Shown piece after piece: positions 10,421 through 21,300 of a DNA stretch of 64,000 nucleotides (its first letter is position 1; each line of letters starts with the position of its first letter). The stretch spans positions 86,001 to 150,000 of the forward strand of contig JAFEMH010001451.1 in assembly GCA_022495995.1 (NCBI GenBank), in the 5' to 3' direction. The notes beneath the pieces are model-generated. The model saw only the letters and a program-made list of their open reading frames with translations. It ran no database searches and was not told where the DNA came from. This DNA is from Adenophora triphylla var. japonica. Taxonomy: Eukaryota > Streptophyta > Magnoliopsida > Asterales > Campanulaceae. The translations under genes were made by a program, and so were the position numbers.

Positions 10421-11302
10421 TCATGTTTTTGGCTTTGATCCCTTCTTTGTATTTTCCATCTTCATTTGTGAAGGAAGCTTCTCCGCTTTGGAGTGCTTGG
10501 TAAATACGATTGTACCGGGGTTCGTCGATCGTTTCTTTTTCTTTTTGATCTCACAAAAGAATAGGCGGGTGTTTCCCGTCTGCCTATTACGAGGGGTTTT
10601 CTTGCTTTCCCATCGGGAATTTCGACAAGAGGCGAGGGTTGCCGGGCGTGCGCGAAACGGTTCCTGTCTCTTGGCAAGTAGTGAAAAGAGATGTCCTTGA
10701 GCGAGCAATGAGCTCCTCCATGTACGCGTGGTACTTGAAGGCGAGAATCTACCGTCTTCCATTTGTTGGACACTTGATTGATGATCAATGCGAGTCTCCA
10801 TATACATCCGGCTACGAGATGTTGCGCTCGAGGCGGCTTCCAAACTTCTTTGCACGAGGCTTCGTATTCTATTTGCATTGTTGGTCGCTTCAAAATTCGG
10901 CTTGATGGCTATGGGAGTATGCTCGTCCTTGGGATCGACAAGGAGCATTCCAATACCATTCCCCTTCTTGTTGTTGGCTGCCCCATCAAAGAAGAGTTGC
11001 CGGCGGTTTGCGTTGTCAAGTGAAAAGATTCCGTCATCCAGGAAATTGCGGATCGGGACCCTTAGGTTCACTTTGCTCGGGAAGTCGGCCGGGTGATGCG
11101 CCATGACTCTACCCTTTGTTGATTTTCGACCATGTACTTGATGTCGAACTCGGCCCGGGAAGAATGACCACTTGGCTAGCCGCATTGACGAGGATGGCTT
11201 GTCAAAGAGATATCGGATGGGGTCCACTTTGGAGACCAGGAGCACTGAATGCGGCGCATGTAGTGTTTCGGTTTCCCGACTACCCATACCAAGGCGGTAC
11301 AA
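10421..11302 (-). pseudogene. pol: RNase H region of E1, including an archaeal-type second domain
   Basis: The first part (from 11302) retains VSKVDPIRYLFDKPS, the end of the retroviral-type RNase H. The stretch RRQLFFDGAANNKKGNGIGM is the start of a second RNase H of the archaeal type, known in Tat-lineage elements. After this, frames switch (10893-10462 carries the continuation). The dual arrangement is the best single indicator that E1 is Tat-like. Frameshifts make it inactive. Confidence 0.75.
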
Positions 11303-11481
11303 GTTTTCTCACGATCTTTGAGTAGTGAGTTCACTTCCTTGAAGCTTGGCTTACGAAGTAGATTGCATGCTCAACCTTGGAATCTTTGTTCTTGTGCCGG
11401 CATTGCTCCGATTGACGTGTACATTCTTGTCGGATACGGGAGTAGTGGCTTGTCTTCATGTGGCGGGCACGAGTGGGGGAT

Positions 11482-12750
11482 TCACCAAGTAGGTCTTGAT
11501 CTTCTCAAAAACTGTTTGGCACTCGGAGTCCCATTTGATGTCGGCATTCTTTTCATCGGTTTGAACATGGGCTCGCGAGAGAAGATGTCAAGCGGTTGAT
11601 GAAAGCGGCGATGTGCTTGAAGTCTTCCCATGAAGCTCTTCACTTCTGTCAGGGTTTGAGGAGGCTTCATGTCGATGATGGCCTTGTTTTCTTGGGATCG
11701 GCTTCGATACCTCTTTACGTAACCATGTACCCCGAGTACCTTGCCGCGCTTGACGCCGAAGGTGCACTTTGCCGGGTTTAGCCTCATGGAGTGCTTTACG
11801 AGTACGGTGAAGAACTTTCTCGGATCTGTCATGTGCTTTGCATGTCGATCCCCTGAGTGGATGATCATGTCGTCGACATATACTTCGATTTCTTTGTGAA
11901 TCATGTCATGGAAGAGGGCTATTGCAGCCCGCTGGTAAGTAGCCCCAGCATTCTTCAGACCGAACGTCATGACCGTGTAACAATATGTCCCCCATGGAGT
12001 GGTGAAGGCAGTCTTGGCTTGATCCTCCTCGGACATTTTGATCTGGTTGTATCCAGCGAACCCATCCACGAAGGACTTTACTTCGAAATTTGCCGTGGTG
12101 TCGACCAGCATGTCGATATTAGGCAGTGGGAAATCATCTTTAGGGCTGGCCTTGTTGAGATCCCGAAAATCCACACACAATCTGACCTTTCCGTTGGCCT
12201 TGGTGACCGTCACGATGTTGGAAAGCCAAGTCGGGTACTCAATCACTCTGATGAAACCAACTCGGAGCATCTTCTCAATTTCTTCTTTAACTTGCAAGGA
12301 CCACTCTGGCTTGATCTTGCGCGGCTTACATTTGACGAGGCTTGGATTCGGGATCCGAGGGGAATTACGTGCTCCACGATTGAGGATCGAGTCTGGCATG
12401 TCTGATATGACCGAGCGAACACGTCAACATACTCCCGAGAGGAGGCTTATCGGGGCTTCTTTTACGCATCGGCGAAGAAGCGCCGCTTGTGTCTCTTTAG
12501 GCTCTTGCAGCGACCCCCGGGTTCACTTTGGTCATAACCTCTTCGGCGGCTTGGGCCCGGTTGTCCTCTTGGTCAACTACACGCTCGAGAACTTCCTTAA
12601 TGTATTGTTCGTTTAATGTGTACGCTTCTTTATCAATTGAATTATTAACGTCTTTTAAGTTGTTTGTTAACTTATCGGTTGTTAAAGTGGCAATGAGAGG
12701 ATACTCCGAAAGGTCGAGACTTTTCATTAAACAAGAAAGGGAATACATGA
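11482..12750 (-). pseudogene. pol: Reverse transcriptase of E1
   Basis: The main frame 12399-11482 has KPEWSLQVKEEIEKML, PTWLSNIVTVTKANGKVRLC, VDFRDLNKASPKDDFPLPNI and the active-site block YVDDMIIHS. The region to 12750 holds the protease-RT linker in other frames, including remnants of the block that precedes PLDP in related elements. RT copies the element RNA into DNA in the cytoplasmic particle. The catalytic YVDD is intact, but flanking frameshifts separate this piece from RNase H. Confidence 0.92.
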
Positions 12751-13841
12751 TTGGCTACATTATCATGGTCCTCGACGTAAGGCCGTTGGATGACTCGGAA
12801 TTTGGACTCGACAAGGGCGACTCGAGAGGGTTTGAGACCGGGTTTAGGGAGATGTGGGTGCGGGCCCGGCTTGTCTTCCAATTACACTGGCTTGCCCTTG
12901 GTCCGGTGAAAGTTACCCAATTCTTCGGTGGCATTCTTTGGATGCTTGATGAGGGTTCGGGGATGGAGAGGCTTGGCCTGGCTGTCCCAATCATGGCGAT
13001 CATGCTTTGTTGTCGGAGCCCGGGTCGATCGAGTTTGGCACCTCCATGACTTCTTCAAAAAGACTCGTAGCGGTCACCTGAGAGCGTCTTCTATGAATTG
13101 GTTCCTTACGCTTTGGAGTTCTTGTCTCGAACGTGGCCTCGGTGGCTGATCCGAACAATCTATTTCCCATGGAGAGTACTGAGTTGCTCCTCCAAGTCAG
13201 GATTCCCTTGAATGTGTGCTCGTCTTTGGGTGTGGTGGCGGTTGGTCCCGGAGGTAGAGGCTGTGATGTCGAACGCTCCCCTTATCGGATTAGCTTTGAG
13301 TCCTCTGAAACGCTTGAGGTCCCGTGCTAGCTGTTCCATTCTTCCTGTAGTCTCGGTGCGACTATCCCGGCTTCTTTCTCATCTTCATCGGTTCCCTTTG
13401 TCGGTCCCCTCGGTCTGCTGTCGGTTCATTGTCGGTCCCCTCGGTTCTGGCGTCGGTTCCTCGTCGGTCCCCTCGGTTCATGTTGGTTCCCTTGGTGAAA
13501 TAATGAGCGAGGTCAAAGCTGTAAGGTCGGAGGTGGGGTGTGCCGTCGGAGGTTCCCCTTTGTGAGGCTGCTTTGCCTTGGTGCGGGCGAGCCTTTTGTT
13601 CTCCCTTATGTCGGCCGGTGTTGGCACGTAGCGAAGCCCACGGACCGTGGTGTGGTCCTTGACTTCAATGACTTGGTGTTGGCCTTGCGGCCTTTTGCCG
13701 AGCCCCGATCACAGGATGAAGTTCATGAGTTTCATCATCTTCATGGCGGGAGGAATGCGGTCGTGAGATAGTGGAAGGTCCACGTTGCATATTTGGATCT
13801 TGGAGGTCTCCCGAGTGAATCCGATTAATGCCATGTCGTCA
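12751..13841 (-). other. Degenerate linker between the second protease and RT
   Basis: No domain can be recognised on either strand. A short tandem stretch around 13395-13500 repeats GTCGGTCCCCTCGGTT with variants. The open frames are short and mutually overlapping; I treat them as shadows of a decayed pol linker. Confidence 0.5.
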
Positions 13842-14663
13842 TTATGCTTGATTTCTAACAGGAATGTCGTTGGTGCTTTGGTCCCCTCGGTGGTGACTTG
13901 TCGCCGTAGGCGTGGTTAGCTTCGTTGCCTTGCATGAACTTGAGGCATTGATGAAGGGTGGATGCCACGCCATTGATTTGATGCAGCCGGGGACGCCCGG
14001 GATGGCTGTGAAAGTGATTGGAATGTCCAATACTTGGAATTCGGTGGGGATCACCCGCTTGCCGAACCGAGATATTAAGAGTAGCAACCTCGAGAAGCTG
14101 TACGGGAAGTAGAGTCATAGGCCTTGGCAGTGTGGTAGAAGGCTTTAGATCTGTGGGCTTGATGTCAAGCGGAGTCCATCATCTTGGCGGGCAAGACATT
14201 CATTCCGGAACCTCCGTCTACCAACACGCGGGGAAGGCGACGCTCGTCCAAGCGGGTTTGTGATGTAGAGCGGCTCATTGTGATCGGCCCCAAATTTTGG
14301 AAGGTCCAAATCGTGAAGGTGATTATGTTGCCATAGTGGATGTTGCCGATCATCGAATGACTTCCTGCGGGGTTGCGTCCACGGGGACCATGGTACGGGC
14401 CGAGGCTTTCCTCTAGCTTGAGCTTGTGAGGATATGAAGAGGTGAGCGAGAGACCAAAGGGAAATGTTCGCTGAGTGCTTGAGCTGAGTGAGGATCGGGT
14501 CCTCTTTCAAGGAATTTACATCTTCGGGCTGGCCGGATTGCAATTCTGGCTCCATCGGCTTTTTGGTGGCCTTAGATGGTAATGCGTGGATTTGACCCGA
14601 TCGGGTTAGGACGCTAACATCAGGTTTGGTCCCTTCTGAACAGGCCGCTCTGAGTTGAGCCAT
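13842..14663 (-). pseudogene. pol: Second retropepsin-like protease region of E1
   Basis: Frame pieces on the minus strand include RVLVDGGSGMNVLPAKMM (active site with Asp-Gly-Gly in place of Asp-Thr/Ser-Gly). Next come FQVLDIPITFTA and a block ending VASTLHQCLKFMQGNEA. The same blocks occur in the protease at 17103-17666 (VLVDNGSAVNVLP, IASTLHQCVKF). Two protease regions in one element suggest partial duplication or insertion of a relative. It is interrupted by frameshifts. Confidence 0.72.
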
Positions 14664-15989
14664 AGTTTAGAGGAGGATTCCTCGTAGCATAGGGCCATAT
14701 GTCTTCCCTCAACTCATTGACTGTGGATGAATTCCCGGGAGCTTCGGCAGCTTGACGGATTACGTCCCGGGATGCGCTTAGGTGCCTCTGCGGGAGGTAG
14801 TTTACGGGTGCCGCAGTGTTCAAAGCGTCGGTGCGCAAGTGGTTACTGGCGAAGCGTGCGTTGCTAACCCTCCGAGGGAGGTTGGAGAGTTCTCGGCTCA
14901 AGCGAACGGTTTCCTTGATCTCTTCACGGTATATCGCGTTCCTTTCCTTCTTCTTGAGCATACTCGGGGCATTACGCAGGTTGGAGTGCAGCGATACTCG
15001 TGGTTTGCTAGTTTTCCTCCGCTCAGGCCCCGGATCAACCTTCTTGCGGCGGAGCTGCGTCGAGAAGGATTAGTGCCTGCGTTTCTTCCCATGTGAGAAT
15101 AGCCGGTGCTTCTTTGAGCTGCGTGCGGCGGTCTAGGTAAACCTCCATCGGGGAGAGTTTTCTCCTCTGCTTTATACGAGTGGCGGGTATGTCGAAGGCA
15201 AGTACACGGCTTCCCGAACATCTGCCCATGTGGCCGGTTCTTTGTCCCGAGTTGATCGTTTACGTAAGCGAATGCCGTAGGCTGTGGAATCTCCCTGAGT
15301 AGTTGCTCGAGGCAATTTCCATCTTCCTCTTGTTTTTAAATAGACCTTCCTCCCTGAGTTGGCCTTTCAATTTGAGTGCGGAAATGATCCGTTCCCATCC
15401 TCCCGAGGACCCTTGGGAGTCCGGTTTTGTTGACTTCATGCTCGACTTGGAAGAGAATGGTTTCATCATCTTCGTCGTCGCTTTCACGAGAGAACTTGCT
15501 TTCCCAGGGAAGGTAAGCGGCAGGATTCGTTACGCTATGTCGTTCCATCTCATAGGTCATCGGGACCGTTGACCACCTTTACTGGCGAGAGGGGTTGGAT
15601 GAGAACAGACGGTAGTCGGGAAGTTGCCGTGAGCAAAACCCTTGAGGTCGAATTGGTCTAGAGTGGCCTCTAGCTTTACGTCGGAAGTTTGCTGTGACAC
15701 TTTAAGGGCTCGGTCCCTGTCGGTCTTTCGAGCTTGGTCTTCGTCCCAAAGACGACTTTCTTGAGCGGCTAGTTCCATGAGGGCTTTCCTTGCGAGAGCT
15801 AAGCGGTCTCCGTAGAGTGCGCATCATCGACTAGTGTCCGAGAACCGTGATTACATTCAAATCGCCGAATGGCGGGAACACTTGGATTACGTTGACGAAG
15901 GAAGTCGGGCTAGGACATTCCATGCGGCCTTCCTTGATCTCGATTACCAAGAAATTTGCCCATATACGCTTGATTGACCCCACGGGGTA
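14664..15989 (-). other. Degenerate gag-pol linker upstream of the second protease
   Basis: Minus-strand frames here are low complexity and short (for example a piece with ESDDEDDETI near 15450-15490, and charged segments near 15560-15780). No zinc knuckle or other domain can be named. This may be a linker of a duplicated gag-pol unit. All plus-strand frames appear to be shadows. Confidence 0.4.
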
Positions 15990-17096
15990 TTAGAATTCTG
16001 CAATGTTGATAGTCTCGTGATCTCGCTCGATCGCCAAGTCTATCGAGCTAGCGATCGGCGGCATGATGTGCAGAATCGGGCCGTGACGGCTGGGAGCAGA
16101 ATCGAACTGGAGCATGTTGATGCTGAGGTGGTCATTTCCTATGCCGGAAGCTGACTCTGCCTTGCGGGGAAGACTTTCACAGATGTTTTCGGGGTAGCTT
16201 CCAGAAGCGCTCCCGAGATTGATCTGACTCATAGCAGGGTGAGGAGCTTGGTCTCCTTCGATGTTGCCCTTGGCCTTGGCGGCACTTGAGGGTATAAGCT
16301 TGACTGACGGCACGGGCCGGTTGCCACTGGGGCTGGTACTCGGAAGTAGTGATGAGCTCTGAGCTCGCTTGGCCAGGGCCTCGTTTACCATGAGCAGGCA
16401 GTCGTCGAGGGTGACCTTGGCGTTGCAGAATCTGACGATAAGGACCGGATCCTTGGTAACATCGGGATATCTGGAATAGATGATGTTGACGAAGTCCTCG
16501 TCAGCCACTCTGTCAAAGGGATTCTTTGTTGTGTGAGCCAGTTGCTTCCAATTGTCGGATAGCCGCTTGTACTGGACGTTGAGCTTGACAATCTCCATGG
16601 TATTGGAGCCTTGGTCGTAGGTGACCTGATCGGAAGGAGTTCCGTCCTCAAAACTGAGCATGTGAATGCAGAGGTGCGCCGCGGAGTGCGCCGCGTCCTC
16701 GACTCCGGAGTGTCCTGATTCATCGTCATCTGACAGTTCAATCCAAACGTAGGGACGTATTGCATCCGGATGCGTTGCTGGAGCAGCTAGGAAAACATCA
16801 TGCTCTTCGTTGGAGAAGAGGGGTGCAGCGGGTAGTTCCTCGTGGAGGACATCCCATACGACTTTCATGCATTCAAAACGAGAATGGCGGTGCTTGTTGA
16901 CCTTTATCACAAAGATCTCTTCGCCTGGCGGGGCCAGGGAGTTGGTTTGAAGAATGCTGACGAATCTCCGATTGGAGACTGGGGGTTTATGTGCCCGCAT
17001 CATGGCGATATTCGCCGTTTCCTTCCAATCTGCCTCCAAATGTTGGAAACGACGGTTGAACTTGATGTATCGGACTGCCGAGTGCACTTTGTTCAA
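15990..17096 (-). CDS. Unrecognised 368-codon open frame in E1
   Basis: This is the longest intact frame of E1. It begins directly after the stop of the first protease frame; the formal start at 17096 is TTG, and the first ATG is at 17003, leaving about 337 residues. Visible features are an acidic patch (WIELSDDDESGHSG), a Ser/Pro-rich middle (SSSLLPSTSPSGNRPVPS) and no Cys/His knuckle, transmembrane segment or retroviral catalytic motif. It lies between two protease regions. It could be the remains of a gag-pol linker or an extra ORF, as Tat elements sometimes carry. I cannot assign a function. Confidence 0.45.
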   Translation of the reverse strand: MNKVHSAVRYIKFNRRFQHLEADWKETANIAMMRAHKPPVSNRRFVSILQTNSLAPPGEEIFVIKVNKHRHSRFECMKVVWDVLHEELPAAPLFSNEEHDVFLAAPATHPDAIRPYVWIELSDDDESGHSGVEDAAHSAAHLCIHMLSFEDGTPSDQVTYDQGSNTMEIVKLNVQYKRLSDNWKQLAHTTKNPFDRVADEDFVNIIYSRYPDVTKDPVLIVRFCNAKVTLDDCLLMVNEALAKRAQSSSLLPSTSPSGNRPVPSVKLIPSSAAKAKGNIEGDQAPHPAMSQINLGSASGSYPENICESLPRKAESASGIGNDHLSINMLQFDSAPSRHGPILHIMPPIASSIDLAIERDHETINIAEF

Positions 17097-17102
17097 GTAC
17101 GT

Positions 17103-17666
17103 TTACATAGTTAGCATCTCCGGACTACGAGGGATTACGTGAGATTTGCCCCAATAGTCCCTTGGTTGATTCGAAGGAGGTAACCCCGGTACTCGAAAAG
17201 TGATGCGGATACGCTTGGCTACTGTCTCGGCTTCATTTCCTATGAGGAAACTATCCCCTCGGATGACTTCGAGATCTCCCTGCCGGTTAATGAACTTAAC
17301 ACACTGATGGAGAGTGGAAGCTATGGCTTTCATGTGATGTAGCCAAGGGCGTCCTAACAGAGTTGTGAACTCGGATGGAATGTCCATTACATGGAATTTT
17401 GCTGGCATCATTTGGGTTTCGAACCAGAGTTCCGAGTTACCGTCCCAGGATGGGGCGAGACGAGCCGTCATAGGCCTTGATAGTCCGAGTAGACGCGGAT
17501 CGAGATGGCTTTCGTTGATACGGAGGGCTCGCATCATGCCGAGAGGGAGAACATTAACGGCTGACCCGTTGTCTACCAATACACGGAGTGTTATGGTGTT
17601 GAGCTTCGAGAGTGATGTACGTAGCTTCATTGTGCCCCGAGGCGTCTCTCGGTAAGTCTTCGTCAC
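17103..17666 (-). pseudogene. pol: First retropepsin-like protease of E1
   Basis: The frame carries TLRVLVDNGSAVNVLPLGMM. Asp-Asn-Gly stands at the position of the usual Asp-Thr/Ser-Gly. MDIPSEFTTLLGRPWLHHM follows, the conserved second half of Tat-type proteases. The enzyme would process the gag-pol polyprotein. About 187 codons are open, but the frame is cut off from gag and ends in a stop just before the 368-codon frame. Confidence 0.85.
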
Positions 17667-18373
17667 GTAACGTGATCATACCGCCGTACGGACGAGAATC
17701 GTAGATCCGGTCTCTATCCGAGAAGGAGAGTCATCAAGCCATCCGTTTCCTGTCTTCCTCTTGCGAGGTAAATCCTTTGCTTTGGAGCCTCGGGATTATG
17801 TTGAGGTTGTTTGTGGCGGTTGCTGCCCTTGGTTAGCACGTTGATCGAGTGCGAGTGCCAAGGCGACTTTGATCTTCCTTTACTCGGTCCGAGCTCGGAA
17901 GGCTGGACAAATTGAATCTTGGATGATCCCGCGGAGGGTTAGGCTTCGGACCGGCGCAAGAAGATTACCAAGATCCGAGGTATTTTCGGTGTCCTGGGGT
18001 TCTTCTGGTTTCGGCGGGACTTTTCGGCTTTCCCACCCCGTTTGCTCTAAAGCCGCATGGCCCGGGAGTGCAGAGGACTCGGGCCGGAGTACGCACGTAG
18101 TAGTCAAACCTCCCGGAAGGCTCTCCGAGTGTACCTACACCGGTGTCCCCAGCCTTCGTATCTTTCTCTCGATTCTTTGTTGAGAGGATTTCTTCTTTTG
18201 TTTTCTGAGGATTGCTCCGAACCGTTTCTCGGGACTCGTACTCCCGAGCGGCGGAGCGTCCGCAAACATCGTAGCCGATGTGGACATTAGAGGAGGATCC
18301 AAATTGAAAAGAGGCGGAGAAACCGGTTCTCGTGGCAATCTTCTTGGGCACCCACTTAATGGAATTCACGTCG
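17667..18373 (-). other. Gag-protease linker of E1
   Basis: The minus-strand frame 18369-17965 is rich in Lys, Glu, Arg and Ser without a recognisable domain. It separates the C-terminal gag block from the protease. The plus-strand frames are shadows. Confidence 0.5.
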
Positions 18374-19989
18374 TTATTGTTCTAAAAGGGTTTCCGATCG
18401 TATTGGGCCCACGGGGCGCTCCAACTTGCCTTCTTCTATCAAGTTCTGGATTTTGTATCGTAACCCCAAACAGCTTGTCGTGGTATGGCCATGATACTCG
18501 ATGGAAGGCGCAAGATTTTGTTCTTGTCCGCATTGGCTACGGGGATTCTTGGGTTTGTAATTGGCAACGGGTTTAAGGAGACCCTCCTTGATTAACCCTT
18601 CCAAACATCTTGCTCAGCGGGCATGTCCAACTTGTCGAAGTGTACGGCAGCCGCTTTCGAGTAGAATTGTTGCTTTGTGGGACCGGGTTTACGTTACCCG
18701 ACCGTTGTCCCCGATGGATGTAGTTGACAAACGTATCTTTCCCTTCGGGGCCGGTGCGGGATTGAATGCAACCGCCGAGCGGTATCTCGTATGGCCGTGC
18801 AAGAGCCAACTTCTCTTTGAGATCCTTCTCGAACCGTGAGCCGGCATTGACCATGGCCCGAGATCCGGGAAGAAATGATGATCGATGAGAGTTCTCGATG
18901 GATGGTCTTAAGCAGACTTGAAGATCCGCATCTGTTCATCCCTTCGAGAGTGGCTCCATGATCTCGGAGAGTTTCCACCTCCATCTCTTGTAGAATTCCC
19001 CAACACTTTCATCCGCTTTACGCTCGTGGTAATTAAGTCCTCGCGACTCGTTTCCCACTCTAAGTTGGATCTCGCACCGCTCCAGAAGATGTTACTAATC
19101 CGATCCCAGTGTGGCGATCCGCAGCTTGACCCTCGTAAACCATCGTAACGCCGAACTTTTGAGCGTATGCCGGAAGTGGTCGGCCATTTGCCGGAGGGTT
19201 GCTCCTTTTGCTCTCATGCCGAGAACGTAGGTATCGACGTGCGTTTGAGGACATTCGGTTCCGTCGAATCGGTCCATCTCCGACATTCTCGAACTTGGCA
19301 GGAGAGGCGTGACCATTCCCGGATCTCGCGGATTTGAGCGTTTCTGCTTTGAGCCGCTCATGGTGGCTTGTGTCTTTCATCCGCTCGACCATCCAAAGGC
19401 TAAGGTTGGGTCCAGTGGTGGACTTTGAGGCTCGGCGCCGGGTGCTACCACGTGAGCGGTAGTTATTGGAGGTGGAAGGCTTGATATATGAGAATATACG
19501 GAGCCTTTTCGAACTATATCGGGGTTTGTCCCCGGTGTTCAGGATTCGTGTATAGGCAATGGGACGAACCCGGAGGGTATTGAGGAATATTGGTATCCTG
19601 AGATGGTCGGGCCGGTGCGCCGGTGGTATTGAGTGATAGGAGTAGCACCGGCCGGCCAAAATGACAGGGGTTGCCCCGAGAGGTGGCAACATGGAGCCTA
19701 GGTCGGCCTGCTTCCTTGATTCGAAGGCATCCCGTATGTTGGCGGGGAGGAACCTGGTTAAAGGTTTGGTGAACTGGTTTCGGGAATCGTCATCCTCGAC
19801 CAGGACAAAAGTACCGTCCGACCGGGGATAGCCGCTATACCACGCTCATTCGTAAGCCGTACCACGAAATTCGCCGATCTTCTTTCGCCTCTTGTGAACC
19901 TCACAAGCCCGGATGGCTTCTTCCAAAGTCATATCTCATTACCGGTGGTGGGGTCCGTCCCCGTCACGATTTCTCGGTGAGCTAGACAT
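18374..19989 (-). pseudogene. gag: Gag of E1
   Basis: A likely start ATG is at 19989, followed by two early in-frame stops. Recognisable pieces are FDGTECPQTHVDTYVLGMRA with HTLKSSALRWFTRVK (19361-19095), the core capsid block of Tat gag. Further pieces are ERKADESVGEFYKRWRWKL and the C-terminal YHGHTTTSCLGLRYKIQNLI (18604-18374), with a His/Cys knuckle variant. Gag forms the cytoplasmic particle and binds the element RNA. At least four frame changes interrupt it. Confidence 0.82.
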
Positions 19990-20169
19990 GTCGGAAATTC
20001 GCCGAGGGAACCGAGGGAACCGAAGAACTGCCTCGACGCCGCTGTTGCGTGATGCGGCAAGGCGCCGACCCGGAAATCTGAACCACTTTCTCGCCATTTG
20101 CGAGGGAACGAAAGGAAGGGTTTAGGCTTGGAAAAGGGTATTTGGCTCAAGGTTTCGGGCTTGTGCAAT

Positions 20170-21280
20170 GTGCAGTTACCGATTAATGTTTACTTAAAGC
20201 GCATTTTCTCAGAGTCCTAATCGGTTGGAAAAGAGCGGGTCTTCTTTTTCGCAACTAATCCTAGAGCTCTAATCAGTGGATCTCGTCACTACGCTTATAA
20301 GCCCCTCGTTTCCATTGTAGATCATCTTTCTCAGGATGGACTATCCCGAGCGAGGTCTGATAAGGAAAGCGAGTTCCACCGACAAAGGAAAAAGTGAACT
20401 TAAGGCTAGCTAATCACGCAAACTTTCAACGTGTGTGACGTACGGGCCACAGTCGAAGTCAACGTCCTTAAGTTAAGGCGGGGATCGTGCCAAAATTTGG
20501 GCATGACCTCTCCTGACTCGCTTGTGCGAGAGACCATAGCTTTTTAGCGTTGGCCAAGTTGTGGCTGGCATAGTACATACGACGAGGTTTGGTGACACGG
20601 CGTCACATTGAACCTTCGGGTATATTTTTCGCAGAGTCTGTCAAAGTCATAGGCCGAAAAGCTCAAGACTTTGGAGTCGGGAACGAACTTGGTCTCAAAC
20701 TCTCGAGAGCTTGACTCGGGGCGGGCCCGGCGTAAAACATAAACTTAGGCTTTATGACACGAGCTAAGCCAAAAACCAACCGGTCTTGGACAAAGTGTGA
20801 CACAAAGAGTGCATGGCTTACACGGGCTAGGGATGGGAAGTTTGGGATCGACCCCGTGCGCCCGAAAGGTGTCTCGGCGCACCAATCGGTGCAACCGATA
20901 AGGCCATCCCGGGTTAGGGGTTGTAGTGTGCAAAGGTACCGAGGCAGCAAGTGCACGTGAAGTGCGGTGTTTCGAGGCAGCAAGTGCGCGTAGTGTGCGG
21001 TCGCTAAAATTCTTTTTCTGAGTAAAACAGAGATTTTTTTTCAGAATGTGTCTTAAAGAATTCATGATGCACAGTTCAAAAGACAGCATGAAAATCAAAC
21101 ATGAATGGGGATGCACAAACATGGTATGATTTTGAAAAGTTGACAATGTAATGCCTTTTGAAAAAAAACCGTTCGAGGTTTAAAGGAACTCACACACACG
21201 AAAACGAGGAAGGGTAAACAAAAGTTTGACCCACGAAAGGCTTTTTAGAAAACAACGGTAGTTTTGAAAAAAGTATCTTT
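20170..21280 (-). other. 5' leader of E1
   Basis: This is non-coding sequence between PBS and gag. Segments near 20430-20545 and 20760-20930 are clearly homologous to the E2 leader (38386-38480, 38850-39010). One shared block contains AAAAACCAACC followed by a GTGTGACAC element. Shared leader sequence between an autonomous-type and a non-autonomous element would suit RNA packaging or dimerisation signals (inference). Confidence 0.55.
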
Positions 21281-21298
21281 TCCCCAGCGGAGTCGCCA
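21281..21298 (-). promoter_or_regulatory. Primer binding site of E1
   Basis: On the minus strand TGGCGACTCCGCTGGGGA starts 2 nt after the 5' LTR. This sequence type is the PBS of Ogre/Tat elements, reported as complementary to a tRNA-Arg 3' end. E2 and E3 carry nearly the same PBS. Confidence 0.9.
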
Positions 21299-21300
21299 AC

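Noticed and set aside
13395..13500. Functional GC-rich regulatory repeat
   Set aside because: Short imperfect repeat in a decayed pol linker; no sign of conservation elsewhere in the window.
10488..13571. Many plus-strand frames opposite RT, RNase H and linker of E1
   Set aside because: Shadows of the minus-strand pol gene, lacking any domain.
21281..21298. tRNA gene
   Set aside because: Only 18-20 nt match tRNA 3' ends here and at 39685, 48438, 51786 and 63525; all adjoin LTRs and are primer binding sites.
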